This document shows positions 25,115 to 37,153 of a stretch of DNA of 64,000 bases, one piece after another. How positions within the stretch are numbered: the stretch's first letter is position 1; each line of letters begins with the position of its first letter. The notes beneath the pieces were generated by a model, which was not told the origin of the DNA, ran no database searches, and was given only the letters and a program-made list of their open reading frames with translations. The stretch is from assembly GCA_015501075.1 (NCBI GenBank), contig JADNYJ010000059.1:62001-126000 (forward strand), read 5' to 3'. Position numbers and translations under genes: made by a program. This DNA is from Gymnopilus junonius (Eukaryota; Basidiomycota; Agaricomycetes; Agaricales; Galerinaceae).

Positions 25115-26512
25115 ATGGAACGCGACGAGAATCTCCGCCAAGAGGCCATTGCCAATATGGCCTCTGTTGCTAAAGACGTCTTCGGTTCAAACGTTCCCAT
25201 CGAGATTACACCGACTGGGATTCGTTTTCCTTTTGGTCTGGGGTTCGAAAGCGACGATCACCTAAGAAAGCGGCCAATCGACAGGTCGCTACAGGAAATA
25301 TTGGACGACCCCAAGAAAGGCGATTTGTTTCTCAAGAAAGACTTCAACGCCTTGACATCGCGGTCTCTGAGGTGCAACCTTCTACGTTGCAGGGCTGATG
25401 CCTTAGTGAAAGCGAAGGACTAAAAAAATGCTGTCAAGTTATATCTGGGATGTGACTTGTTCCTTGAACTCGACCTCTCCACAGTCTCTTGGCGTCGCCT
25501 GAGCGGCACTGCGAAACCGGAAGCCCCTTCTTTCCTCACCCCCGGGACACGTATCAACGCCTGTAGCTGGGTGTCCAAGGACGAAAAAAAATATTCTTGA
25601 TGTATGGCGATGCCTGCCGGTTGTCCGTGAAGCTGGGTCAGCAAGAGCATGGTGCATATACTTCATATGGGTACGACGATATTTGGAGCTGGGATATAGA
25701 GAAAGAGAAATGGAGCAGGGAGAGAATTGTTGGCAACAAGCCATCGCCTAGGACCGAGATGGCAGCCGTCTGTGTGACTAAGTCTTGGTATCGAATTCTC
25801 TCCTGTTTTTCCGATTCCTGATATGTAGTCCACTAGAATCCTGTCCTCGATGAAGTTATCACATTTGGAGGATATAGCCCTTCTGCTCCAACGTCTTATC
25901 TTGAACAACAAACTATCTTCCGATGCTCTTACTATGCTGACACCTTCATCTGTGACCACCGCACGCCCAAACCCGCCTCTCGAGAGCCACAAATCTCTTC
26001 TGCCCCTGTTGCTGAGACTTCCTCTTTAGACCACATACATCAAACCACTGTCGACGCATCGCCTTCGTTCTGGCGCCGGGTACTCACGCGCGGTTTTCCA
26101 ACTTACCGCGCTCAGGCTCACCTTGTTGTCGATGACAAGACGGGTAAGAGATATCTGTTCTCGGGTATGTCAATACCGAGTTTGCCCCTTCAAGAGTAAA
26201 GAATACTTCAAGGAGTTTTGCAGACTTGGGGGAGCTTAGGCTGGACTTGACTGGTGGCTGTTTTGAGGGTGTAGATTTGGAGGAAGAGTTTAGAACGGCC
26301 AATGCTGGTCCGTTCCAGAGATGCTTCAGTTGTGGGTCGGCGGGTCCTTGGAAGAAGTGTGGAGGTATGACTGGTCTTGTTGATTTACTGCATTTATTGA
26401 CGGACTCTCGATAGGCTCATGTCGGGAACGGGTGTTTTTCTGCAGCTCCCAACGCTTGTAAGACGGATGGAGAGAGCATAAGGAGACTCATAAATGCCGG
26501 AAAGTGGACTGA
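25115..26512 (+). pseudogene. kelch-repeat / MYND-like protein, decayed
   Basis: The encoded protein resembles the kelch-domain proteins that many mushrooms carry. Recognisable parts are LYLGCDLFLELDLSTVSWR, SYGYDDIWSWDIEKEKW, NPVLDEVITFGGY and SYYADTF (kelch blades), then a C-terminal zinc-finger-like tail with CFSC, the CGGSC pair, FFC and HKETHKC. Two in-frame TAA codons interrupt it at 25421-25423 and 26459-26461, with family-like sequence in the same frame on both sides. A Cys expected in the finger is Arg. About four introns remain readable. In-frame stops, unlike the single-base frame losses elsewhere, are hard to explain as deletions, so this copy is probably dead. Both could arise from CAA to TAA changes (C to T), which is a guess. 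Confidence 0.7.
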
Positions 26513-26914
26513 GACATACTTTTGTGTGTCCCTAGTAATTCTTATCCCTTTCTGTTGGTATTCCCACTTATACGGACGAAGTAGGCGTGTGTCTCGTTGG
26601 CTTGTTTCTTGCGAGCGCGCTTTTAGGTATGAAATTCTTGAAATTCTAAAACCAGTTATTGTAATAATATTTTGTATTCTAATGGATCCTACTTTTATAA
26701 AATCCTATGTCAGTTAATCCGTTACTAATCCTCATTACTCGTTCTCATTATATTTGCGCTTTTAGGACTGCCTCATCCAGGCCGACTGGGGACCGAAATT
26801 AGAAATCAGAAATTAGAACTCCGAATTTCTCCATCTTTTTGCTTTGCCTCCGTCACTCGACTCAATGAACCTCGTCCGCCGACGTCAACGACGGCGACGA
26901 CGATCTTCGAGGAT
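26513..26914. other. spacer before Rab gene
   Basis: Short AT-rich spacer. A 63-codon frame at 26526-26717 is hydrophobic but resembles nothing known. The last 100 bases are the likely 5' UTR of the GTPase gene. Confidence 0.4.
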
Positions 26915-28451
26915 ATGCCAACCGTCAAACTAGTCGTCATTGGGTCTTCTGGTGTCGGAAAGACCAGTCTTCGAGGAAAGGTACGTTATCAATATACTAC
27001 TGACCCTACCTCGGGTAATTTACTCACTTGCTTTCTGCAGTACATCTCTGGTCGCTTCTCAACTGGATATAGAGCGACCATAGGCGCTGATTTTATTACG
27101 AAAACGTTACCACATCCCACTCGAGCAGACCAGTCAGTTACATTGCAAATCTGGGTTAATACTTGTTTCATACATTTCTCCTCTGTTTCTCGAACGACTG
27201 AAGAGTGCTAACACTGCAATATATCCATGTTTAGGACACGGCGGGACAAGAACGGTTCTCGAGCCTCTCAACTGCCTTCTTTCGCGGAGCAGATGCAGCC
27301 ATATTGATGTTCGATGTGAATACGCCCGAAACGATGCTTTCCTTGAAGAAGTGGTGGGCAGAATTCTGCGATAGGGCCCCAGTATTGAGCGACGCAGACA
27401 TGAATGAATACTGTTGCGTTGTAGTAGGCAATAAGGTCGACATGATAGGAAAAGGAGATGGGGAAGGTCCCGTTTCTGAGTCGGAAGCTCTTCAATTTCT
27501 GGACGAGCTCGTCCCACCGTTACCTGCTGCTTCGCCGTCGTCCGAGATCAACGTTCTTCCACCAGAGTCTCCCAATGGATACCCAGAAAATTCTCTCCAG
27601 CGAAATCACAGCACACTTTCTCTACCTCAGGATACCCGCATCCAACCGCCTCCTTCCTCTCCCTCAAGCTCGAGTTTAAGCTCGCAGATTCATCTATCCG
27701 AACCAACCTCCAACCTCAGCAATAATGCACGTTCTCCATCCATTGCTATAGCCCCGAGATTCGACACAAACAACGCACGCGGAACCTCTCATTCACCTAA
27801 ACATCATCTCTCAAAATCACGTTCACGCTCTTCCTCTCGGTTCTATTCCGGCACAATGACGACTACGCATACGGCGCTCACGATCTATCACACCCCTTCC
27901 TCTTCACTCTTTGATACTTTCCATTCAGCACGGTCATCCCCGGAGCCGCATCTGGTCCCAGGAGACCAACAAGACACAATTATTAGCCCGCCTGGGAGTG
28001 TAAGACGACGTAGGATGACGACCCTGTCTACCGGTAGCGCAAGCTCAGACAGTGCGCCGACCATCACTCCCAGCCTGTTCGCCCGCGAGAATGGACATGC
28101 CAGCTCCAGCTCGAACACCAACAGCAACGCCAGCACGTCTCCTCGTGTGCCCTCGACCTTAAGTGCACACTCCGTATCACCTCTTATTCCTCCTCTTCCA
28201 AACCAGCCCCTCCTCTGCCGCCCGAGAGAGGCCCAAAATTATTCTTCACATCGGCCAAGACGGGCGAGGGTGTGGCTGACGTATTTGAGTACATCGCTCA
28301 GAGGGTTGTGAAGAAATGGGAGTATGAGGAGTGGGTCGAGGCGAGAATGATGCATTTTCGGGAGGCAAGTGGTGGTAACAACCAAACCATTCGGCTCCAG
28401 TCGGATGGATGGAAGAGCAAGATGGCATGGGCTGACTGTTGTTCGTCATGA
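26915..28451 (+). CDS. Rab7/Ypt7-like small GTPase with long insertion
   Basis: This Rab-family GTPase is probably a regulator of late endosome or vacuole traffic, given its Rab7-like effector region. The G motifs in order are GSSGVGKTSL (P-loop, split from the next exon by an intron), the switch I threonine in GYRATIGADF, WDTAGQERF, GNKVD and TSAK. The C-terminus ends CCSS, a double-cysteine geranylgeranylation signal. Between GNKVD (about 27430) and TSAK (about 28245) lie about 268 residues, against roughly 30 in ordinary Rab7. The excess is Ser/Pro/Asn-rich and low in complexity, probably a surface loop. At 28207-28210 (CCCC) one missing base breaks the frame; adding it restores PPERGPKLFFTSAKTGEG and the prenylated tail. 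A further unlikely alternative is a retained long intron, but the insert is open throughout. Confidence 0.88.
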
Positions 28452-28932
28452 TCCCTGAACCCTTACGGGCTTGGTGTCGTCGTTTAAACCGTTGTTAAGC
28501 AAGTTTGGCTTCACCTATGGACTTGATACTTTATGTTTCACTATTATTTTTTTTCGTTCTTATGTCCTCTCCTCTTTGTTGTTGCATTACTATCTTTATC
28601 GGATCTTTAAGATTATTTCTATCATATCATTATGGGACAATTATTACAGCGACCATCTCACGAATCTATACCCAACCGCGGAGATCTGCTGATCATATTT
28701 TTACTCAAGTTTTATGGTACATCAACGTAGCAGCTCGTGGCAGCCTTTGTGCTTGCTCCTTCCGATGAACGTCATTGAGGTCAGCGGCATCACATCCCGA
28801 TTTCCGGAACCCAATGGTCATTCTATAGGCGCGGAAAGGGCGCGGGAAACGCGCCCAGCGCGACAGACACCCGAAATATTTTTAGTCACCCTCCTCACAT
28901 TTTTCTTCCCTAAAGAAGGCAGGGTCTATGCC

Positions 28933-29538
28933 ATGACTTTAACACAACCTCTGGAAACGTTATCGCCACCATCGCCGCCAACGATGCTTCCCATTTGGAT
29001 CCCTCTCCACAGCGTCCAAATGCCTTCTCAGAAATGCAAGACTCGCCCGAGACCATCCTTACGAGAATCTAGGGGTTCTTGACCAAGATTACCACAGCCT
29101 CCATTAATGGCAAATCCGCCTTTATTTTGGAATTGGCCCAGTACCTTTTCAGCATTCACTCTTTGAAGATTCGTGCCCGTTCTGCAAAGCTATCAAAGGA
29201 GTTCAGTCGCTTTGGGACGCCCTTTCCGCTGACATGGACGTACGCCAGAGCTCAGCTGCGGAAGGAGAACAGGAGGATGTGGATTTTACTTATGCAAAAC
29301 GAGCGAGGACCTGAAGTCCTACCTCGAAAAGGCTAGAGCTATCTTCGATTGTCAACAGGAATTCTGTTCCACCCAACAGATCAAGCCGCTTCTAACGATG
29401 AACAAATTTACCGATAGCTGCAAAAAGCACGAGAAGTTGCTCTCCGTTATGATAAGAGCTATCTGGACCAGATTCGACAGGAAGCTGGGATCAAAGGTGG
29501 GAGAGAGCTCTTTTATTCTGTGGGATTTCCGATGTTGA
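28933..29538 (+). pseudogene. unrecognised protein, frame broken
   Basis: Three frames join into one plausible soluble protein of about 200 residues: an Asn/Thr/Ser start, then EMQDSPETILTRI, ELAQYLFQHSLFEDSCPF, WDALSADMDV, YLEKARAIFDCQQEF and a basic helix-rich end. The joins at 29146-29149 (TTTT) and 29309-29311 each need one extra base, as in neighbouring genes. An in-frame TAG follows TILTRI (about 29071). I do not recognise the family. It may be a real gene with sequence errors or a remnant; the single TAG favours a remnant. Confidence 0.35.
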
Positions 29539-30559
29539 CTTATGGTATTCGCTATGTCGGCAAACTTTGTTCCCCCGCGGTGCACATATTGGTCGTCTTA
29601 TACGTTGCTGGGTCCCGTAATTTCAAGTCGCTCTCCAATCTCACTCTACAAACCCGTCGAGCTGCCAATCCACCATATGCTATCACGACCGAGTACGCAT
29701 TCGATTCGCGATTTTGTATTCAATTTAGGGACGGAACTAGGATTCTGCTTCGATAATACAACTTCCTGCAAATATTTCAGCTACTCTTAGCATCCGTAGA
29801 TCGAACTCTAAATCCAGATAGAAAAGGCTGGTGAATCAGGAAATTTGAAAGTTGACGCCTTCAATCCCAATGAAGCTGTGATAAATGACACCAATTCAGT
29901 AGTTATGTCCATGAACAAGATCACGCCTTACCTGGACAAGCCTTATCAGCTCTTGGCCTTCATACGGAGGCGCGAACATCTTTTATTACGCATGTTGCTT
30001 TCCTGCTTTCAGCGTCGACCTCGCTCTCACTCCGCCTGTTGTCACGGTAGTTACTGGCTCCCACCTCTTCTCAAGCACAAAAATGTTGCCTTCCGCTTCC
30101 TCCCTTAGGCGTCATACGAATGCGCTGCCCCATTGGAAGTATCTCCGTCTCCGGATGTCATGACACGCGTCTTTGTGATTTTTCAAGGCGTTCAAGATGG
30201 AAAGATGGCTGAATGGCCGATGGCTTCAGCCCATGCTGACGAGACCAGCGTGGATTGGTGAAGGGACTGGTTGGTGTGGATGTGGAACAATTTTCTGACA
30301 AGAACTTGTTCAGGGTCTTGGAGTGGGGTGGGATGGAGGTTTTTAGGGGGTCGTCGTGAATATCAACTGGGCACGCCATTTTGTATTGTCTCCGGTATTG
30401 TATTCACATGTAATACTATTTTACTACTAGTAATAAGACTTTGGTAGTAACCAGTCACGATGTGTTAATAATTTGTTACACGTGGTGTTACTCGACGCGT
30501 TTGTTGACAACAATGTCACCGTCGACGTCAACCAAAACGTCCATCACTCTTTTACCCCA
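29539..30559. other. intergenic, no clear gene
   Basis: Short frames on both strands are present (for example 29845-30108 plus, 30158-30379 minus), but none has recognisable similarity. Part may continue the unrecognised ORF to the left, and the right end is the promoter of the F-box gene. Confidence 0.3.
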
Positions 30560-33285
30560 ATGCCGCCTAAGAGGAACTCGTCCAAGTCCTTACTCAAGAC
30601 CAATGTGCCGACCCCATTCATTGCTAGTATGCTTGATTATTTTGTCCTGTTAGCCTGGTTGACGAACTTTGTGTCTAGATCGGTTAAGACTTATCCAATC
30701 CAAGTCAAATGCTCCCAAGCCTGTCATCAAGGCCGAAACGTCAAAACGCGTTCGAAAAACTCGTATTTTGAGCCTCAAATTATTCTTCAATCTTCCATTG
30801 GATATCGTATTTGAGGTTTGAGCTCCATACTTCGTACTCCACGCGCGAGCTAACAAATTCATCCAAGATTTGTTCGCAGCTTGAGCCAGTCGACCTGCTC
30901 AGTTTGTCACGCGTGTCCAAGTCATTTCGCTCTTTCTTATTGGATCGCAGTTCGGTGTCGATCTGGCGTCGCGTTTTGGACGGGTTCAGGGGGATGCCTA
31001 AATGTCCTGTGGATTTGACAGAGCCTCAGTACATCAGTTTGCTTTACGATGATTTTTGCATGGTACGTTCCGTTGTCTTTGTTTTGCAATCTCTGATCTT
31101 CTGGGATTTAGGGCTGTGGAAGTACTCGGGGCAATATCCGACCCGATTATGTTCTGCGATTGAGATTGTGTCAAGGCTGCTACAAACTCAAGTACGTCTG
31201 TATATCTATCTCGATAGAGTCGAGGCTAAATTGAGAGATAGTGTCACATCTGGACATGGTCTTCGACGTCATTGTGGTCCCGAGACGCAGGCTGTGCTGT
31301 CCCTTATCCCAGCCAGCAATTTCGCAGAATTTGGCATGTCCTTTTTTCCTTCATTCGTATTGTTGTCCTGCTCATGTCATTTTACAAGGACTTTTGCCAT
31401 TCAGCAGCTTGAAAAATGACAACAAGATGACGTATTTCCTGCCGGAAGCAAAGCTCATGGTCGCCGAGCTTCAAGTTGAGAAAGGAAGAAAGGAGAACTG
31501 TCCTGAAGAATATGAGAGGTTTATCTCTGACCAACAGGCAATTGCCTCAAGGATGATGAATGTTGTTACTTTCTTTCTTCCAGAAAGCTAAGCTGATTTT
31601 GTTTCTTCTTGGTATACAGGAGGGTTTCATGATCAGAGGATGGTCGGATCGCGAAGACTTGAAGATGGAGACTGAATTGCTCTTGTACCGTAGGCGTGAA
31701 AGGTATGCTTTATCAACTTGAATGTGTAGCTCATTAATCGAGGCATTGTTCTGTGAAGGCTGGAGAATGAGATGAAAAGGCTAGGATGGGAATGGAGGTT
31801 CTTCCCTCGCGGAGAAAATGACCCTAACAAGAAGATGTGGGATGAGATCATCGACGTTCCAGAAGAACTTACCACAGTAGGCAAGTTACTCCCACCCCTG
31901 GGCTGAGTCGGAAATTTATTGACAGCGAATAATAGAATGCAGAGAAACTTTGGTCTCTCTGTCGTTCGTTTACCAGTCCAGCAAACAGAGGTATCTGATG
32001 GAACTTTTGCTAAAGCGGATTACTAGTTCCTACGAGACGTACCGTCTACGTCAACCATTGGAAGTGCGGCAGCATCTGCCACCTTTCATGGATGTGATGT
32101 ACCTTCAGTGCTTGAACACATTCCTGGTGTCGCACTGGGAGCGAGCCGAGTCCTGCCCAGAAGAAGATTTTGTGCCGCTTTTCCAGGAGATTGGCCGTCA
32201 GACGGAGTCATTCCTAGAGAACGCAAAGAAAGAGTTGTTGGAATGTCTAGAGGGATTCGACGACCAAGACGGAACACCAAGCACTGAACCCAAACCCACT
32301 CTAGAGGATATTGGGAAAGCCAGAGTCGTGTTCCTTTGCTCATGTGACGATTGTGTTCCTGTCGAAGATGACAAGAAGAGCAAGGCCAAAGCAAAAGACG
32401 GCTCTTACCAAAGGATCCTTCCTTATCCCGACATTGTTACACATTGGGTGGACAAGAATGACGGCCTTAACTGGGAGTTCAGTGTCCGTGATATTTCTTG
32501 TGCCCCGGACATTGTGTGCGTCGCTGGGGATGTGCTCCAAGCTTTGGGTCTAGATCGGGAATGTAGCTGGGCAGAGGCGAAGGCATCCGTTGGTAAAGGG
32601 TTAGTGTGCGAATGTGTGCATGTCAGATATAGAGGTGTGATTGAATATGATAGAATGGTATGTATTTTCTCTTCTTTTTTTTCCTGACAGTGTAACTAAT
32701 TCATTATCATTTTTATGTGCATAGATTCATCATGTTTGCTCAGAACGCGAGTTCTATCGGGAAGCTACTTCCTATGTTCTACCTGAAAAGTATAATCCGC
32801 CTTTTAATCCAACTTTTGTTGCTATTCAACTTATGCCTGTCATACAGTAAAGAAGCTGCCAGTACCGAGATAATTGACGGACACCGAGCCGATCGCCTTG
32901 CAACTTTGATTCGTCGCCCACGCCCAGCAGACCAGAAGAAGCGAAAACCAAGGCAGGGCGAGGCAAATTACAACTATAACGCAATTTGTCGCGCTTGCTA
33001 CAAGTTGACGAAAATGTCAACGTTAATTGAGAAGGGTACGGAAAATCAACACATGCGGATGATGTATGTTCACGTTCGGACCTCGGCGACGTCTTGTTTG
33101 CTTATCATTCTCGGTCTAGGCATGGTAGAGCTAAGGCTAAAGGCGACATGGTCGGCCTTGAAGAGTTGATCGCCCAGTACGGTCCTACGCCTCCAGGATG
33201 GTCTGTTGTTCTGGTTCTTTTACGACATTTATTTCTCGATATCTAATTTTCATCTTACTATAGGGGCAAAAAGTCAGAATCTTGA
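30560..33285 (+). CDS. F-box protein
   Basis: This is an F-box protein, an expected substrate adaptor of an SCF ubiquitin ligase. It begins MPPKRNSSKSLLKTNVP, a basic disordered tail. The F-box itself is LPLDIVFEICSQLEPVDLL with the following LSRVSKSFRSFLLDRSSVS and the W of SIWRRVL. A cysteine pair (FCMGCGS, LCQGCYK) follows, as is usual in the large F-box family of mushrooms. The middle holds a long helical part (EVRQHLPPFMDVMY) and the C-terminal third a second cysteine pair (ICRACYKL). The gene has about ten introns. The last exon ends at the TGA at 33283-33285. Several splice sites between 31320 and 31620 and around 32840 are uncertain. Confidence 0.82.
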
Positions 33286-34903
33286 TGAAACTGTTATTCT
33301 ACTTCAAGTCGAGAAACGCAGTCGCCCTCAATTATTTACTTGAGCTTATTGCGCTGTCTCCTTTTGTGTGAGGGACTTCATACACTCCAGGGCTGCAGTA
33401 CGACTCGTGGCAATATTGAAAAACTACCAGGTAGAAACTAACACAGGAACCTATAGAAACATAATATTTCTGACCTCTTAATAGCAAAAATAATACAATA
33501 CGAACCAGGCGATGAATGGTTGTAACACGCGCCATTCCATCGCTCGAAACATCAGTAATCTGGACATGGTGATGCGATTCAGAGAATCTGATGAGATCAG
33601 AAGTCCCGTTAATGAACGCTATCACTTAACTCCGATGAAGTTCGAAGTGAAAGTAGCTAGACCTCGTTTTAAAACGATAGATGCAATGGGCTGGGGCAAT
33701 CTAGGCAATTTCATAGGGTTAGGGCTTCCGTCGGGTGTCCCATCCATACTCACAGCCTTCGGCCCCCCACCAGCTCACCCGTCAGTACTCCAGTGCCGTC
33801 AACTCTTTTCACGTTCACCATCATTGCTCATTGCGTGTGGCAAATCTTGAGACCTTGAGACCTTATGCCAGAGGCTTTAACGCCAAACATCTGGATTTTT
33901 CAACTACAAGTCGACCACGTGGAATTAGGGCCCATAGCTTCAGATTTGCTCGCTGTGGATGTGTCACTGTCAGCGTGGCACTGGGTTGACTCTTTGACGC
34001 TCATCATCTCTGAGCGCGGTGAGAAAGGCTTAATCCCACAATGATAGTTCCTTATAGGAACTTCTATGGAATCTACCCTTGCCAGTGCCGGAGTTAATAT
34101 GAAGACGCATATTCCATCGGAGGGTACGTACTAGGGTGCTTTATTCTGGTTTGGCGGCTGAATCTTCGTATCTTGAGAAGTAGGTTGTCCACTCAGTTTG
34201 ATGGGTTCATGTCGCTCGTTTTATTTCCCTGATCCCACTTTCAACGATCGTCATCCTGAACATGTTCCGTCATCTCCTCATGTGAGCTATCTTTTTGTGC
34301 CCGCGTCAGTTCAATTTGTTTACGTTAAACAAGGCCCTGGTAGCGGCGGCGACAGATTGCTGTGGATAGATGTATGTCTCATTCTCTTACTACAAGTCGA
34401 TCCTTGCGAGCAAAGGCCAAACTGATAATTGTTACTCAAAGTCAAGCCAAAACGGCTAGCAGTTTGGTGCCCTAAATTAGTATCCTTTGGGACAACTCTG
34501 AACTGATCGTTTACCACATTTATTCGGTGACACAGGATGACGGGAACTCTTTACGAGGGTTCAGACGCATTCTCGATAATGTCATTTAGTTGACAGCTAC
34601 TTAGTTTTCAGGTATCCGGTTCCAGATTGGTTCTACCGATCAGAATATTGACGTTCATGGAGTCAGGAGCATTGCTTCAGAAACAGGGCTAGTCTCGGAA
34701 TATGAAAAGCAAGGGCTATGACCAATGTGCTTTAGTTACTACTACGGCGTCGACGACAGATCGCTCCCCATTGAAATACTCGTCAGCAATTAAGGACACC
34801 AAGTGGGCCATGTTCGGATTTTGTCCCCTTGATCATCTATTCGTATAATTCTCAAAACGTTCAACCTTCACTATCCTCGGTAGTATATTCATCAACATTG
34901 GGA
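33286..34903. other. intergenic, no clear gene
   Basis: The region lies between the 3' ends of the F-box gene and of the minus-strand SDR gene. A 112-codon frame at 33512-33850 and a 75-codon frame at 34198-34425 are not recognisable. No repeat was noticed. Confidence 0.35.
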
Positions 34904-36331
34904 CTAAATGTCCTTGACTTGCTCTTCCATCCACTCCCAGAGATCCTGGGCCAATTTTACATCATTGCTAATAGGGTTGGCAGTCCCTTCACGAGCCCAA
35001 GGAACGAGGTACTACAGATAAAAGAATTAAGTTATTGTAAGAATGATAGAAAGAATTCTGGACACACCTTTCCGTTCAATGCAAGCCCTTCGGGAGAAGT
35101 ACCCGCCCAAAGTTGAGTAACAGCGCCTTGAGCAGTAGAGCTCAAAAATGGTTTCTACAGCACATTGAAGTAGTATTATAAAAAGGAGCATAGAGTCGTC
35201 AGTATGAACCACGATTAAATAGACAACATGCACGTACCAACATGATGTAGGCAGTCAGTGACATGGTACGCTGAAGGTCGGAAACAATATTGCCAGGATT
35301 AAGGGAAGTTGAGATGATTCCTTTATCGCCATATTTTCGAGCCAATTCTTTGGAGAACAGTACGTTGCCCTGACATAGCAGGATTAGGACTTCGCTCTTC
35401 ACTTGAATGGTTGCGAGAAATACTTACCAGTTTGCTATAGGCATACATTCGCTGATTTGCCTTCCTTCTTGCAGGGCCATCTCTGAAAGCATTGAAGTCT
35501 ATATCGGGGACGAGGAGGGAAGCCCATGATGCTGAATTGACAACCCGTGCATTCCCATCTAGACTGGATTGAGCTCCCGCAAGCAGGTTAGGTAGAAGGA
35601 GTTTTGTGAAGTAGAAAGGGCCTAAAAGTTTCCGTTCAGCATGGAAGGTATATGAATAAATGGTGTTAAACATACCTAGGGTGTTTGTACCGACCTGCAG
35701 GTCATAGCCTTGAGCAGTAAGTTCGTCCATGGGCGGCATCATGACGCCGCTGTGGAGAGTAGGTAGTTGAATGTCTGGTCTTAATATAGGCTGTGTAAAG
35801 GATCGTACGCATTATTAAACAGTACATGCAGTTCTGTTTCTTGTCTACTCATCAATCAGCCAAATGACTTCACAAAATCACTGGCGAGGCCTTCGCACCT
35901 CTGAAAAGTTTCAGCAGCCGCCTTCACAGACTTCAGATCGGAGAGATCCAACTGAAGGAATCTCGCTTCCTTTCCTGTCTGCTCTTTCAAGTCAGCGATA
36001 GCCTGCTCGGCCTTTTCTTGGCTTCTCGCAGCTATGTAAACTTTGGCGTTGTGAGATAGTAGTGCCTATGGTGACGCAGATGCACGGTTTACTCAGCAAT
36101 CTAAATGCCAATTGTTATACTTTGGACAGTACCTTCGCAGTCTCCTTTCCGATTCCTGTAGCTCGTACTCGAAGGTCAGTGACACACTAATACGACGGGA
36201 GTGCCTGCACAGTGACCTGTATTTGCTCCAGTGACGATTATCACCTTGTCGGATAGGTCGGGTATATCGTTCGCAGTGAAATGGCTTTTCGGAGGGAACG
36301 ACGTCACAAACCAGGAGAAGACAAGACCCAT
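34904..36331 (-). CDS. short-chain dehydrogenase/reductase
   Basis: This NAD(P)-dependent oxidoreductase resembles retinol-dehydrogenase or WW-domain-oxidoreductase-type SDRs. It begins [19 protein letters not shown], a hydrophobic N-terminus. The cofactor motif [16 protein letters not shown] is split by an intron. [14 protein letters not shown] and [14 protein letters not shown] follow, the catalytic Ser is in VVNSASW and the YxxxK pair in YAYSKLGN. The protein ends EEQVKDI. About seven short introns are visible and all joins keep frame. It is the leftmost enzyme of the tailoring-enzyme stretch. It may act on a secondary metabolite, but housekeeping lipid or retinoid-like substrates cannot be excluded. 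Confidence 0.88.
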
Positions 36332-37153
36332 AGTGGTATAAGGCTAAGGGAGGGAAATTTGGGAGCTATGGCCAGCAAAAACGTGCTTGCGAGTCGTATG
36401 CTGCAGGGCTGTCATTATACGTCTTCTGACTTCAGAACAAACCTTCTCACGGGTCAAGTCATCATCATGGTCACAGCCCTATCACTACGGATTGCTTGCA
36501 TTTCTGCGATGATTCCATCATGGAACAGAATGGAAACCATCGACATGACTAAGTAGTGCAGGAATAGGAACAGCGTCCAAGTGTGTGCAAATAAAGGACC
36601 AGATCAAATTTAGAAGGACTCCAGAAGGTAAATAACTTGTTTTGAATCTCTGTTCCTCGGATCAAGTCTGTCCACAGACCCGCCACAGAAGAAAAAGCAT
36701 TGTAACTCAGGACTGAGCCAGCGGCCAAGTGCCCACATAGCATGTGTTGATGGCCTAATGATTCAGTGAGCAAAAACACATTTATTTCAATCCGTAGCGC
36801 TCGGCTTTCCTGTCAAAATGCCAGGCTCCATGATTCATCAGGACATCTTTTCACCTACCAACTTGCCCACCTCCAATGCCTCTGCGCAGGTAAGTTCGCC
36901 TTCAATCTCATACCCGATTGGGAAAATTCAAAGGGTTTTCTTCTGGGAGAATAGATTATATCTCACCATCTTCGATTGAAATCTGGATGCGATCTAAGTG
37001 GTCCCCTAGACACTCTTCTATGAAATTTGCTCATTCTCCTCGGGCCACTATCACATACCTTGCCCTTAGAAGGAGACCTTCACATAAGGTACTTCTCATT
37101 GCATATATCCTGTCCTGGGGTTCGGTAACAGCCCCTCATCGCAGTTGCCTACT
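36332..37153. other. divergent promoter region, SDR and P450
   Basis: This 822-bp gap lies between two divergently transcribed genes and may hold a shared promoter. Two unrecognised frames (36281-36556, 36918-37184) overlap it. No clear TATA box was found. Confidence 0.35.
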
